Positions 7,474-15,092 of a stretch of DNA of 22,024 nucleotides are shown piece by piece (positions within the stretch are counted from its first letter, which is position 1; each line of letters opens with the position of its first letter). Source of the stretch: T1Sed10-7 sp047921175 (GTDB lineage: Bacteria > Actinomycetota > Nitriliruptoria > Nitriliruptorales > Nitriliruptoraceae); the NCBI GenBank assembly GCA_047921175.1, contig JBLRWQ010000051.1, positions 1 through 22,024 on the forward strand, in the 5' to 3' direction. A program made the translations under genes and the position numbers. Under the pieces are notes generated by a model, which did not search any database, was not told the origin of the DNA, and worked only from the letters and a program-made list of their open reading frames with translations.

Positions 7474-7492
7474 GGTCCCCAGCGGGCACCGA
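7474..7492. repeat. Degenerate copy of the GGTCCCCAAC-GGCACCGA junction
   Basis: GGTCCCCAGCGGGCACCGA matches 5374-5392 at 17 of 19 positions. It links the end of the 42-bp element to the GCACCGAGG motif in the same order and spacing, 2 kb away. Confidence 0.5.
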
Positions 7493-7502
7493 CCACCACC
7501 AC

Positions 7503-7532
7503 CGGAGGGCGGGGCTGAGGCCCCGCCCTCCG
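7503..7532 (+). terminator. GC hairpin terminator after the secreted acidic protein
   Basis: CGGAGGGCGGGGC pairs perfectly with GCCCCGCCCTCCG around a TGAG loop (13-bp stem). There is no U-tract, which is usual for this type of genome. Confidence 0.75.
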
Positions 7533-7538
7533 TCGTCG

Positions 7539-7544
7539 TACCCT
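7539..7544 (+). promoter_or_regulatory. Candidate -10 box giving a leaderless mRNA
   Basis: TACCCT ends 7 nt before the ATG at 7552, the spacing expected if the A of the ATG is the transcription start. No ribosome binding site precedes this ATG, and the upstream terminator hairpin ends only 6 nt before the box. Confidence 0.45.
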
Positions 7545-7551
7545 GCCGCGC

Positions 7552-8106
7552 ATGGGGTCTGATCGCACATCCGTCGGCTGGCGCCGGCCGCTCGCCGCGC
7601 TGGTCGCCCTGAGCGTCGCGGCCGCCGGGTTCCTCGCGGTCCCCGACCTGGACGAGGTCGGGGAGGTCGACGCGATCGTCGTGCTCGGCGGCGGTGGCGG
7701 AGAGCGGCTCACCCTCGGCCGCCAGCTCGCCGCCGAGCGCGAGGTGCCCCTGGTGCTCGCGGGCGACAGCGTCGGCGAAGCGGCACTCGGTGGCCTGACC
7801 TGCGACACGACCCTGCCGGAGGCACCGGTCGCCGTCCTGTGCGTCACCCCCGAGCCGATGACCACCGCCGGGGAGGCACGGGCCACCTCAGCGCTGGCCA
7901 CGGAACGCGACTGGGACCGGATCGCGGTCGCGACGACCGCCTTCCACGTCGACCGCTCCCGGACCCTGTTCGCGCAGTGCCTCGGTCGCGACGCGATCGA
8001 CGTGACCGGCGCCACCGACGATGCCCCCCTCGCCCTGGAGCTGTACCGACGTCCCCGGGAGCTCCTCGGCCGCCTCGCCGCGGTCACGACCCGCCCAGCC
8101 TGCTGA
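7552..8106 (+). CDS. Membrane-anchored DUF218 (SanA/YdcF-like) protein
   Basis: This 184-residue protein has one N-terminal membrane helix (about residues 13-30, LAALVALSVAAAGFLAV) and an extracytoplasmic DUF218 domain. Family marks are AIVVLGGGGGERL at 41-53, EPMTTAGEAR at 101-110 and TTAFHVDRSRTLF at 128-140, with His132 and Arg135/137 at positions usually conserved. DUF218 proteins such as SanA, YdcF and ElyC are linked to cell-envelope integrity and polysaccharide handling, but their reaction is unsettled. The protein is shorter than most family members and ends in a cysteine. The start at 7552 is chosen because the family match begins just downstream and a -10 box is placed for leaderless initiation. 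The nucleotide-sugar dehydrogenase 95 nt downstream fits an envelope role. Confidence 0.8.
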   Translation: MGSDRTSVGWRRPLAALVALSVAAAGFLAVPDLDEVGEVDAIVVLGGGGGERLTLGRQLAAEREVPLVLAGDSVGEAALGGLTCDTTLPEAPVAVLCVTPEPMTTAGEARATSALATERDWDRIAVATTAFHVDRSRTLFAQCLGRDAIDVTGATDDAPLALELYRRPRELLGRLAAVTTRPAC

Positions 8107-8170
8107 AGCGACGCGCCGCATCAGACCGGCAGCACTAGCCTCGACACCGACGACGACCACCGGGAGACCG

Positions 8171-8191
8171 ATGTCCTGGGCGAGCGACTAG
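8171..8191 (+). CDS. Possible 6-codon leader peptide (MSWASD) before the UDP-sugar dehydrogenase
   Basis: ATG at 8171 has GGGAG 4 nt upstream. It runs MSWASD to a TAG whose last bases form the AGGAG binding site of the next gene (ATG at 8201). The layout would allow translational coupling. The binding-site spacing is short, so this may be chance. Confidence 0.3.
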   Translation: MSWASD

Positions 8192-8200
8192 GAGCACGTC

Positions 8201-9484
8201 ATGCTCGAACGGATCGCGGACCGGAGCGCACGGATCGTCGTGGTCGGGCAGGGCTACGTCGGCCTGGTCGTCGCGATGCGCGCCTCCGAGGCGGGCTTCG
8301 AGGTGGTCGGGCTCGAGGTCGACGAAGGTCGTGCCGCGTCCCTGGCCGACGGCCGGTCCTACATCGAGGACGTCCCCGACGAGGTGCTCCGGGCCGCGCT
8401 GGACCGCGGCTACCGGCCCACCTCGGACCCCGCGGACCTGGAGGGCTTCGACGTGGCGGTCATCTCCGTGCCGACGCCCCTGCAGGAGGGGCTCCCGGAC
8501 CTGACCTTCATCGAGGAGGCCGCGACCACGTTGGCGCCCCATGTCCGCGACGGCACGCTCACGATCCTGGAATCGACCACCTATCCCGGCACCACCGAGG
8601 AGCTGGTCGGGCCGATCCTCGAGGCTGGCTCCGGGCTGGTCGCCGGCCGGGACTTCCTGCTCGGCTACTCCCCGGAGCGCATCGATCCGGGCAACCCGAC
8701 GTTCGGGCTGCACAACACCCCGAAGGTCGTGGCGGGCATCGACGAGGCGTCCGCGGACGCGGTGGAGGCGTTCTTCGGTGCCTTCGTGGAGCACACGGTC
8801 CGCGTGTCCGGGTGCGGTGAGGCCGAGCTCGCCAAGATCATCGAGAACACCTTCCGCCACGTGAACATCGCGCTGGTCAACGAACTGGCGATGTTCGCGC
8901 ACGACCTCGCCATCGACGTCAACGAGGCGATCGACGCCGCCTCCACCAAGCCCTTCGGGTTCATGCCCTTCCGCCCGGGCCCCGGGGTCGGGGGTCACTG
9001 CCTGCCGGTGGACCCGTCGTACCTGTCCTGGAAGGTGCGGACCCAGCTCGGTGAGAGCTTCCGCTTCATCGAGCTCGCCAACGACATCAACGACCACATG
9101 CCGCACTACGTGGTGCGCCGGGTCACCGCCGCGTTGAACCGGCACCGCAAGGCGGTGAACGGCTCCTCGCTCCTGGTGCTGGGCGCGTCCTACAAGCCCA
9201 ACGTCGGCGACACCCGGGAGAGCCCGGTCGAGGCGATCGTGGAGCAGCTGCGCGGTCTCGGCGCCGAGGTGGTCGTGGTCGACCCGCACGTCGGCGCGGC
9301 GCACTACGCAGGCGCGCCGTTGGTCGCCGAGGCCGGTGCGGCCGAGCTCGAAGGCGCCGACCTGGTGCTGCTACTCACCGACCACGACGCCTTCGACTAC
9401 GCGGCCATCGGCACCCATGCGCGGTTGCTGCTGGACACCCGGAACCGGATCCGTGACGCGACCGCCGAGCTGGAGCGGCTGTGA
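8201..9484 (+). CDS. UDP-N-acetyl-D-glucosamine/mannosamine 6-dehydrogenase (WbpA/WecC type)
   Basis: The enzyme oxidises C6 of a UDP-sugar to the uronic acid with two NAD+. It has 427 residues, a normal length. The NAD-binding loop GQGYVG is at 16-21; SVPTPLQ at 89-95 and ESTTYPGTTEE at 124-134 follow. AKIIEN carries Lys212, and the active site GVGGHCLPVDPSYLSWK carries catalytic Cys267. LHNTPKVVAG at 170-179 and the overall length favour the UDP-GlcNAc/UDP-ManNAc group over UDP-glucose dehydrogenase, but substrate cannot be proved from sequence. AGGAG lies 6 nt before the ATG. The gene converges with a DegT-family sugar aminotransferase; together with the DUF218 gene this suggests surface polysaccharide synthesis. 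Confidence 0.9.
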   Translation: MLERIADRSARIVVVGQGYVGLVVAMRASEAGFEVVGLEVDEGRAASLADGRSYIEDVPDEVLRAALDRGYRPTSDPADLEGFDVAVISVPTPLQEGLPDLTFIEEAATTLAPHVRDGTLTILESTTYPGTTEELVGPILEAGSGLVAGRDFLLGYSPERIDPGNPTFGLHNTPKVVAGIDEASADAVEAFFGAFVEHTVRVSGCGEAELAKIIENTFRHVNIALVNELAMFAHDLAIDVNEAIDAASTKPFGFMPFRPGPGVGGHCLPVDPSYLSWKVRTQLGESFRFIELANDINDHMPHYVVRRVTAALNRHRKAVNGSSLLVLGASYKPNVGDTRESPVEAIVEQLRGLGAEVVVVDPHVGAAHYAGAPLVAEAGAAELEGADLVLLLTDHDAFDYAAIGTHARLLLDTRNRIRDATAELERL

Positions 9485-9491
9485 CGGGCAC

Positions 9492-9517
9492 CCGCCTGGG
9501 CGCACACCGCCAGGCGG
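9492..9517. terminator. Hairpin between convergent genes
   Basis: CCGCCTGG and CCAGGCGG form an 8-bp stem with a 10-nt loop, 7 nt after the dehydrogenase stop and 8 nt from the stop of the opposing gene. It could serve both. Confidence 0.45.
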
Positions 9518-9525
9518 TCCCGCGC

Positions 9526-10668
9526 TCAGCCCGCCGTCGCCCCGAGAGCAGCCAGCAGGGTGTCGACCACCAGCGCCTGCTCCGCATCGGTGAGCGATGA
9601 GCCCGACGGCAGGCACAGGCCACGCGTGAACCGGTCCGCAGCCACGTCACCGCCGATGGTGGGCGCGGCGGCGAAGACGGGCTGCAGGTGCATCGGCTTC
9701 CACACCGGGCGCGACTCGATCCCTGCGTCGGCCAGGACCGCGATCAACCGGTCACGGTCGACGCGAGCGACCGCAGGGTCGACCGTGCAGCAGGTGAGCC
9801 ACCACGACGGCTCGTTCGCCGGTCCGGCGTCCAGCACCTCGACGCCGGGCAGCGGCGCGAGGGCGGCCCGGTAGACGGCGTTCAGCTGGCGACGGCGGGC
9901 CACCTTGGCCTCGAGTCCGGCCAGCTGCGCCCGACCGAGTGCGGCGAGCAGGTTGGACAGCCGGTAGTTGAACCCGACCTCGGTGTGCTCGTAGTGCAGC
10001 ACCGGCTCGCGCGCCTGGGTGGCCAGCTTGCGCACGTGTGCGGCCACCTCGGCGTCGTCGGTGACCAGGGCACCGCCACCCGAGGTGGTGATGGTCTTGT
10101 TGCCGTTGAACGACAGCGCGGCGACGCGGCCGTAGGCGCCAGCAGGACGGCCGTCGTGGCGGGCACCCAGGGACTCGGCCGCGTCGGAGACCACCGGCAC
10201 GCCGTAGCGCTCGCACAGCGGCAGCAGCGAGCGGTAGTCGGCGCACTGGCCGTAGAGGTCGACCGGGATCACCGCCGCCGGCTGCGCGCGCCCCGCCGCA
10301 GCACGCTCGCGCAGGATGGCCTCGACGAGTCCGACGTCCAGGGTCCAGGTCGCCGGGTCGACGTCGACGAACACCGGTGTCGCCCCGGTGTAGACGACCG
10401 CGTTGGCCGTGGCGACGAAGGTCAGCGTCGGTACCAGCACCTCGTCACCGGGCCCGATACCGAGGTCGACCAGCGCGAGATGGAGCGCGGCGGTGCCGCT
10501 GGACAGCGCGACCGCGTGGGATCGCCCGGTCGCTGCAGCCAGCTCGACCTCGAAGGCATCCAGCTCGGGTCCGGCCGGTGCGACCCAGCCCGAATCGAAG
10601 GCCCGCAGCAGCGCCTCCCGCTCCACCGGACCGACGTCCGGTGGGGACAGCAGCACGCGGAACGCCAC
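9526..10668 (-). CDS. DegT/DnrJ/EryC1/StrS-family sugar aminotransferase (EpsN/PglE-like)
   Basis: This is a PLP-dependent aminotransferase acting on a keto nucleotide-sugar. It has 380 residues, normal for the family. The N-terminus LSPPDVGPVEREAL and SSGTAALHLAL (56-66) are typical, SDAAESLGA at 161-169 contains the PLP-contacting Asp162, and SFNGNKTITTSGGG at 186-199 contains Lys191, which forms the Schiff base. The SFNGNK form is common in EpsN/PglE-like enzymes that aminate UDP-4-keto-6-deoxy sugars, so that is the best guess; WbpE-like 3-amination is an alternative given the WbpA-type neighbour. The GTG start at 10668 has a near-ideal GGAGGTGA upstream. A strong hairpin separates it from the pckA-like gene, so it probably has its own promoter in the roughly 65 nt before the start. 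Confidence 0.9.
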   Translation of the reverse strand: MAFRVLLSPPDVGPVEREALLRAFDSGWVAPAGPELDAFEVELAAATGRSHAVALSSGTAALHLALVDLGIGPGDEVLVPTLTFVATANAVVYTGATPVFVDVDPATWTLDVGLVEAILRERAAAGRAQPAAVIPVDLYGQCADYRSLLPLCERYGVPVVSDAAESLGARHDGRPAGAYGRVAALSFNGNKTITTSGGGALVTDDAEVAAHVRKLATQAREPVLHYEHTEVGFNYRLSNLLAALGRAQLAGLEAKVARRRQLNAVYRAALAPLPGVEVLDAGPANEPSWWLTCCTVDPAVARVDRDRLIAVLADAGIESRPVWKPMHLQPVFAAAPTIGGDVAADRFTRGLCLPSGSSLTDAEQALVVDTLLAALGATAG

Positions 10669-10733
10669 GGGTCACCTCCGCCGCTTCGTCGAGCCTGGAG
10701 CGCGATCCTGCGCAGGGTAGGCGGGCGGTCGGG

Positions 10734-10765
10734 CAGGTGGCCCCCGCCGAAGCGGGGGCCACCTG
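10734..10765 (-). terminator. Terminator of the PEP carboxykinase gene
   Basis: CAGGTGGCCCCCGC and GCGGGGGCCACCTG form a perfect 14-bp stem with a CGAA (TTCG on the minus strand) tetraloop, 21 nt after the carboxykinase stop. No U-tract. This is the strongest hairpin in the window. Confidence 0.85.
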
Positions 10766-10786
10766 GTCCGGGACGGTCAGGCCAGC

Positions 10787-12331
10787 TCAGATGCCTGCGC
10801 TGCGTGCGATGACGGGGTCCAGGTCGGCGAAGTTGTCGAGGTAGGCGGCGCGGTCCTCCTTCAGGCGCGCGACGATCTCCTCGTACTCGTCGAGCCGGTC
10901 CTGCCGCTCGTAGAGCTTGCGGGGCTGGAGCAGATCGGGGTCGTCGAAGTCGGGCATCTCCGCGGCGACGAGGTAGCCGAAGTCCGGGTCCTCCTCCCAG
11001 GTGATCGTCCCGTCCACGATGCCCTGCTGGACCGCCGCGGAGTGCGGGATCTTGACCTTCCGGGACCGCTCGTCGCCTTCGGGCCCACCGACCCGACCGG
11101 TGTTGAGCAGGTACACCTCGAGGTCCATCGTGTCGAGCAGCTCGAGGAACCGGTTGCCCATCGAGGACTCCTCCTCGAACCAGAACGGGTTGGTGCCCGG
11201 GACACGCAGGTTCTTGCCCGCCTCGTGCGCGCCACCTGCGGAGGTGCCCTTGGTCTCGCCCAGCATGAAGTAGTAGGCCGCCTGCTCCGGCTTGAGCTTG
11301 GCCACCGCCGGGATGATGTTCTCGTTGCGGTTCAGGATGAACAGGTAGTGCGCCTTCGGCAGCCCGACCGGATCGCGATGGCGGATGTTCTCGAGCGGGA
11401 AGGTCACCCGACCGTTCTTGGTGTAGGAGTCGTCGAAGAAGTCGACCTTGCCCTCCGCGTCGACCGCGACCGACTCCAGCCACGCGTCCGACCGGGTCGC
11501 ACCGCCGTGGATGGTCGGCTCATCATCCGGGTCGAGCCCGTAGGACTTCGCGAAACAGCCGTTCTCGGTGGTGTACACCTCACCGCCCGGCATGAGCGCG
11601 ATGAAGTCGTCCTGCACCGGTAGCGACCCCTTCACGTTCCGGAACGTCGTGGTCGTCTTGCCCGTCCCCGACAGCCCGATGATCAGCGCCAGATGCTCGG
11701 CCCCATCCGCCGTCTGATCGGCGGGGAAGGTCTTCGCACCCGAGTGCATCGCGAGCCCACCCAGCTCGAACACCCGCTTGTTCCACATCCTGAGGCCACC
11801 CATCTTCGACTCCCCGAAGTAGTCGGAGCCGAACACGCGGGTGGTCCAGGTGTCGTAATCCACCAGGATCAGACACTCCTCATGGTGCTCCGGGATACGA
11901 AGCGTCGGCGTGTAGATCACCGTGAAGTCCGGTACCCACGCCGCATCCTTGGGGAAGAACAGCTGCTGCTGCATCGCCGGGATGTTGCTGTGCGCCTTCT
12001 CCATGTACAGCCGCGACGCCGTCCGGAACTCCGGGTCCGGCCCGATGTAGCCCTCGATCAGGACCATGTCCTGCTCGGCGATGTGGGCATCCTGCTTCGC
12101 CGCGTACTCCGCCGCCTCCGCCCGCGACATGGTCTGCTTGGTGTTCGGCTCGTCCGACACGATGAACGTCGACGGCGTCAGGCGCGCCAGGATCCGCGCC
12201 GTGTAGTTGATGTTGTCGAACTCCGTGACCGTGGTGCGGTCCTTCGGCATCAACTCGAGCACCCACTCGCGCATCTGCGCCTGCGTGGGGTTCTCGACGA
12301 CCGAACGGGCGGAAGGCAACTGGACGCTCAT
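10787..12331 (-). CDS. pckA: Phosphoenolpyruvate carboxykinase, ATP type (divergent)
   Basis: The family converts oxaloacetate and ATP to PEP, CO2 and ADP, a key step of gluconeogenesis. The protein has 514 residues, slightly short for the roughly 530-540 usual. The P-loop GLSGTGKTTTTF at 219-230 is the ATP-type form; GTP-type enzymes have a different loop (ACGKTN). Lys176 in YFGESKMGG, His196 in LAMHSGAK, QDDF at 240-243, NGCFAK at 257-262 and KNGRVTFP align with substrate and metal sites. Two usually strict motifs differ: the region after DD lacks the EHGW sequence, and the N-terminal RSPKDK is replaced by LTPSTF. The ATG at 12331 has GAGGAG 9 nt upstream. It is monocistronic with its own terminator. 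The fold is secure; a catalytic change is possible. Confidence 0.85.
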   Translation of the reverse strand: MSVQLPSARSVVENPTQAQMREWVLELMPKDRTTVTEFDNINYTARILARLTPSTFIVSDEPNTKQTMSRAEAAEYAAKQDAHIAEQDMVLIEGYIGPDPEFRTASRLYMEKAHSNIPAMQQQLFFPKDAAWVPDFTVIYTPTLRIPEHHEECLILVDYDTWTTRVFGSDYFGESKMGGLRMWNKRVFELGGLAMHSGAKTFPADQTADGAEHLALIIGLSGTGKTTTTFRNVKGSLPVQDDFIALMPGGEVYTTENGCFAKSYGLDPDDEPTIHGGATRSDAWLESVAVDAEGKVDFFDDSYTKNGRVTFPLENIRHRDPVGLPKAHYLFILNRNENIIPAVAKLKPEQAAYYFMLGETKGTSAGGAHEAGKNLRVPGTNPFWFEEESSMGNRFLELLDTMDLEVYLLNTGRVGGPEGDERSRKVKIPHSAAVQQGIVDGTITWEEDPDFGYLVAAEMPDFDDPDLLQPRKLYERQDRLDEYEEIVARLKEDRAAYLDNFADLDPVIARSAGI

Positions 12332-12456
12332 CGCGGGACACTCCTCATCGGGTTGTCGTGCCCGGCTCGCCGCGGCTCCCGGCCAGTCTCGGGCTCGAAC
12401 CTCACCGTAGTCAGGCGAAGCTGCGAGGACATCGTCGGTGCGCTCAGCGGCCGGGG

Positions 12457-12469
12457 ACATCGAGGTAGC
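12457..12469. repeat. Single ACATCGAGGTAGC motif copy
   Basis: The sequence matches one arm of the dispersed palindrome (GCATCGAGGTAGC at 2348-2360) at 12 of 13 positions and lies in noncoding DNA. No inverted partner is adjacent, so this is a half copy. Confidence 0.45.
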
Positions 12470-12580
12470 CGGAATGAAGAACCCACGATGAGAGTGCTGC
12501 GGACGTCCTGTATGTTCCCCACCTCAGTTGGCCGGTTGCTCTCTATGCACCAACCCGGCAGCACGTGTTACGGTGTCTAT

Positions 12581-12597
12581 CGAGCCGGTCCGGCTCG
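12581..12597 (+). promoter_or_regulatory. Inverted repeat at a possible transcription start
   Basis: CGAGCCG and CGGCTCG are perfect 7-bp arms around GTC, beginning 7 nt after the TACGGT box. The position suits an operator for the small gene at 12649. The promoter itself is only a hexamer match, so confidence is low. Confidence 0.3.
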
Positions 12598-12648
12598 TGA
12601 CGATGCTGACCACATGACCGCGGGGGAAATCCGAAGAAGGAACGCTCC

Positions 12649-13056
12649 ATGGCACGCAAGATGAGCGACGAGCACAAGGCCGCCCTCGCCAAAGGTCGCG
12701 AGCAGGGACGCAAGGTCCGCGAGTACCTCGCCGCACTCGAGCAGGAGCGTCGTCCGGGCCGCCAGATGGACCGTGGGACGATCGAGAGCAAGCTCCCGGA
12801 GATCCAGGCGAAGATCGATGAGGAGCCGGACCCCGCGAAGCGCGTCGAGCTGATCCAGAAGCGGCTCGACCTCGAGCAGCGTCTGGTGGAGCTCGGGGAC
12901 GCGCCGGATGTGGAAGCGCTCGAGCAGGGGTTCGTGGACGCCGCGAAGGAGTACTCCGAGCGCAAGGGCATCAGCTACCCCGCGTGGCGTGAGGCCGGGG
13001 TCCCCGCTGCGGTGCTCAAGCGGGCCGGTGTCCCGCGCACCCGACGGACCGCCTGA
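12649..13056 (+). CDS. Small conserved actinobacterial protein of unknown function
   Basis: This is a 135-residue, highly charged protein. Residues 1-30 are basic (MARKMSDEHKAALAKGREQG). Residues 55-110 are predicted helical with heptad-like spacing (PDPAKRVELIQKRLDLEQR), probably a short coiled coil. The C-terminus SERKGISYPAWREAGVPAAV, followed by a basic tail KRAGVPRTRR, resembles a motif I know from many uncharacterised actinobacterial proteins. No transmembrane segment or enzyme motif is present; a nucleic-acid-binding role is plausible because of the basic ends but is only a guess. AGAAGG lies 8 nt before the ATG. It is convergent with the dynamin-like gene and stands alone in its transcription unit. 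Confidence 0.85.
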   Translation: MARKMSDEHKAALAKGREQGRKVREYLAALEQERRPGRQMDRGTIESKLPEIQAKIDEEPDPAKRVELIQKRLDLEQRLVELGDAPDVEALEQGFVDAAKEYSERKGISYPAWREAGVPAAVLKRAGVPRTRRTA

Positions 13057-13090
13057 GCCCCTCGAAGCAGCTCCCCGTCGGCTCGACCGT

Positions 13091-13113
13091 GGCGGCGCCT
13101 CCGGGGCGTCGCC
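13091..13113. terminator. Hairpin between convergent genes
   Basis: GGCGGCGCC pairs with GGCGTCGCC over 9 bp (one G-T wobble) with a 5-nt loop. It lies in the 69-nt gap between the small conserved gene and the dynamin-like gene and could terminate either. Confidence 0.45.
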
Positions 13114-13125
13114 GCGGCGCCGACC

Positions 13126-15015
13126 TCACCCGGTCGCGAGCAACGACGCCTTCGGCGCCATGGTGCTGCGAGCCGTCTCGGCACACTCCTGGAACGCCTC
13201 GTCGAAGCGCGCCGCCTCGCGGCGGTGCAGCTCCAGGGCCTCCGGGTGGTCGATGATGGCCTGCACGACCTCGAACTGCTGGTAGAGGTCCGACGCGAAG
13301 GCCCGCCGGCGCCGCTCCACCGCGGAGCGCACGGTGTTGACGACCTGCTCGACCTGCTGATCCACGTCGCGCAGCATGCTGGCGGCGATCTCCTCCAACC
13401 GGGCTTCCACGTGGGCGCGGGCCTGCTCCAGGTTGCGGTGCCCGGCCAGCAGGCTCGCCAGCTTCCAGCCGACCAACGCCCCGCCGAGCAGCCCGAGCGG
13501 ACCCAGGACGGCACCGGCGGCGGCAACGGCCGCCCCACCACCCGACAGCCCACCGACCACCGCGGAGGTGCGTGAGGTCTGCACGGTGCGGCGCTGGGCC
13601 GCCTGCAGCTTCTGCATCTGGTCGGGGGTGACCAGCAGGACGTGGGAGCTGAGCCGGATCGCCGGCAGGTTCGGCGCGAGGTCGGTCATCACCGACTCGA
13701 AGCGTTCCTGGAGCTGGTGCTGGAGCCGGTCGACGATCTGGACGAACCCCTCGCTGAACTGCCGGCTGGCCAGCTCGCCGGCCACCTCCAGCTGCCGCCG
13801 GAAGCGCGACGCGAACTGCTCGAGCTCCTCCAGCGTCTCGAGCTTGGCGAGATCCTTCTTGGCCCGGTTGAACGGTTGCAGGGCGAGGCCGCGGATCCGG
13901 ATGTGCAGGGGCGACACCTCGGTCAGCGCCATCGACACCGCCGCGTCGAAGCGGCGCTCGAGGTCGAGGATGTCCCGGTCGAGCTGCTTGCGGAACCCCT
14001 GCAGCTTCTCCGGGTCCTCGAGCAGCTGCTGGCGGACCTGCACCTCGGCGCGCGCCAGCTCCGCGATGTGCGCGATGCGTTCGGCGGCGGCGTCCAGGAC
14101 CTGCTGGCCGGCGTGGTCACCGAGGTAGTTCTCCACGTCGCGCAGCAGCCGGTCGGCGCCGGAGCGCTTCCACAGGTCGATGTCGTCGGTCTGCCGGGCC
14201 TGCCAGGCCTCCAGCGCGCAGACCGGGTAGACGCGCACCTCGCCGCCACGCCCGGCACGCACGGTCGCGTCGACGATGCGCATGCCGACGTACTCGAGCA
14301 CCTGCTGGCGCATCGTCGGGTCGTGGAAGTGCTGCGGGTACATGTTGCAGACCAGGAAGGTCTTCTTCAGGTCGCGCGCCACGACCTCCTCGAGGAACGC
14401 GAGCTCGGTCGAGCCGACGGTCGGTGGCGACAGGAACAGCACCACGCCCGCGTCCACGACCTCCAGCTCCTGGAGCGTCCGCTCGGTGTAGACGTCGTCG
14501 GCCTCGGCGTCGTCGAGCCCCGGGGTGTCGATCAGGCGCGTGCCGTTGCGCAGGAAGGCGACGGGGACCTGCTGCTCAACGAAGGTGACGCCGAGGTGGT
14601 TCATCGCGTTGGACTTCTGCGAGGTGAACTCGTGGACGTCCTCGACGGCGACGTGCTTGCAGGAACCGTCGGCGAAGTGGACCGTGGCCTCGGGCTGCTC
14701 GCCGTAGGACACGTACACGGGCACGGCGGTCTCCGGCGTGACGTGCATCGAGGAGACCTCGCGGCCGATCAACCCGTTGAGCAGGGTCGACTTGCCCCGC
14801 TTGATCAGCCCGAAGATGCCGACGGTGAACTCGGTGAGCTGGAGCTCGCGACGCACGTGCGCGAGCTCTCCGGCGATCAGCGAGTCGGTCTCCGCGGTGC
14901 CCTCGACCTCGAGCGCGCGACGTTCCTGGAAGCGCCCCCAGACGTCCTCGACCTGAGCCAGGGACGACAGCAGGGCATCCCGCTCGACGTCGAAGCTGTC
15001 CAGGAACTCGGCCAC
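13126..15015 (-). CDS. Dynamin-like large GTPase
   Basis: The protein has 629 residues with an N-terminal GTPase domain and a long helical remainder, the plan of bacterial dynamin-like proteins that bind or remodel membranes. G1 is GLIKRGKST at 69-77, the G2 threonine is probably in HVTPETAVP (91-99), and G3 is DTPGL at 163-167. The G4 position reads CNMYPQ (223-228), not the usual NKXD, so base specificity may be altered. Residues 310-450 are helical and coiled-coil rich. A Gly/Ala hydrophobic hairpin at 486-524 is a likely membrane insert, followed by helices. The GTG at 15015 has AAGGA 10 nt upstream; a nearby ATG is out of frame. It follows the MBL gene by about 80 nt and is probably co-transcribed with it. 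Its cellular role is unknown. Confidence 0.88.
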   Translation of the reverse strand: MAEFLDSFDVERDALLSSLAQVEDVWGRFQERRALEVEGTAETDSLIAGELAHVRRELQLTEFTVGIFGLIKRGKSTLLNGLIGREVSSMHVTPETAVPVYVSYGEQPEATVHFADGSCKHVAVEDVHEFTSQKSNAMNHLGVTFVEQQVPVAFLRNGTRLIDTPGLDDAEADDVYTERTLQELEVVDAGVVLFLSPPTVGSTELAFLEEVVARDLKKTFLVCNMYPQHFHDPTMRQQVLEYVGMRIVDATVRAGRGGEVRVYPVCALEAWQARQTDDIDLWKRSGADRLLRDVENYLGDHAGQQVLDAAAERIAHIAELARAEVQVRQQLLEDPEKLQGFRKQLDRDILDLERRFDAAVSMALTEVSPLHIRIRGLALQPFNRAKKDLAKLETLEELEQFASRFRRQLEVAGELASRQFSEGFVQIVDRLQHQLQERFESVMTDLAPNLPAIRLSSHVLLVTPDQMQKLQAAQRRTVQTSRTSAVVGGLSGGGAAVAAAGAVLGPLGLLGGALVGWKLASLLAGHRNLEQARAHVEARLEEIAASMLRDVDQQVEQVVNTVRSAVERRRRAFASDLYQQFEVVQAIIDHPEALELHRREAARFDEAFQECAETARSTMAPKASLLATG

Positions 15016-15092
15016 GTTCCACCCATCCTTTCACGCCGAAGGGTCCCGGCGTCGTCCAGTGCATCGACGCGTGGCCCCGCCGGCTTGAGGGC

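Larger units (their letters stand above)
12332..12648. other. Divergent intergenic region between pckA and the small conserved gene
   Basis: The 317-nt spacer must contain both promoters. It holds a CATCGAGGTAGC motif (12458-12469), a relatively AT-rich stretch 12500-12580, a TANNNT-type TACGGT at 12569-12574 facing right, and the inverted repeat CGAGCCG-GTC-CGGCTCG at 12581-12597, just where that box would start transcription. No gene was seen. Confidence 0.55.

Noticed and set aside
12332..12460. N-terminal extension of the PEP carboxykinase to 12460
   Set aside because: The frame is open, but the extension is unlike the family, and GAGGAG is correctly placed for the ATG at 12331.
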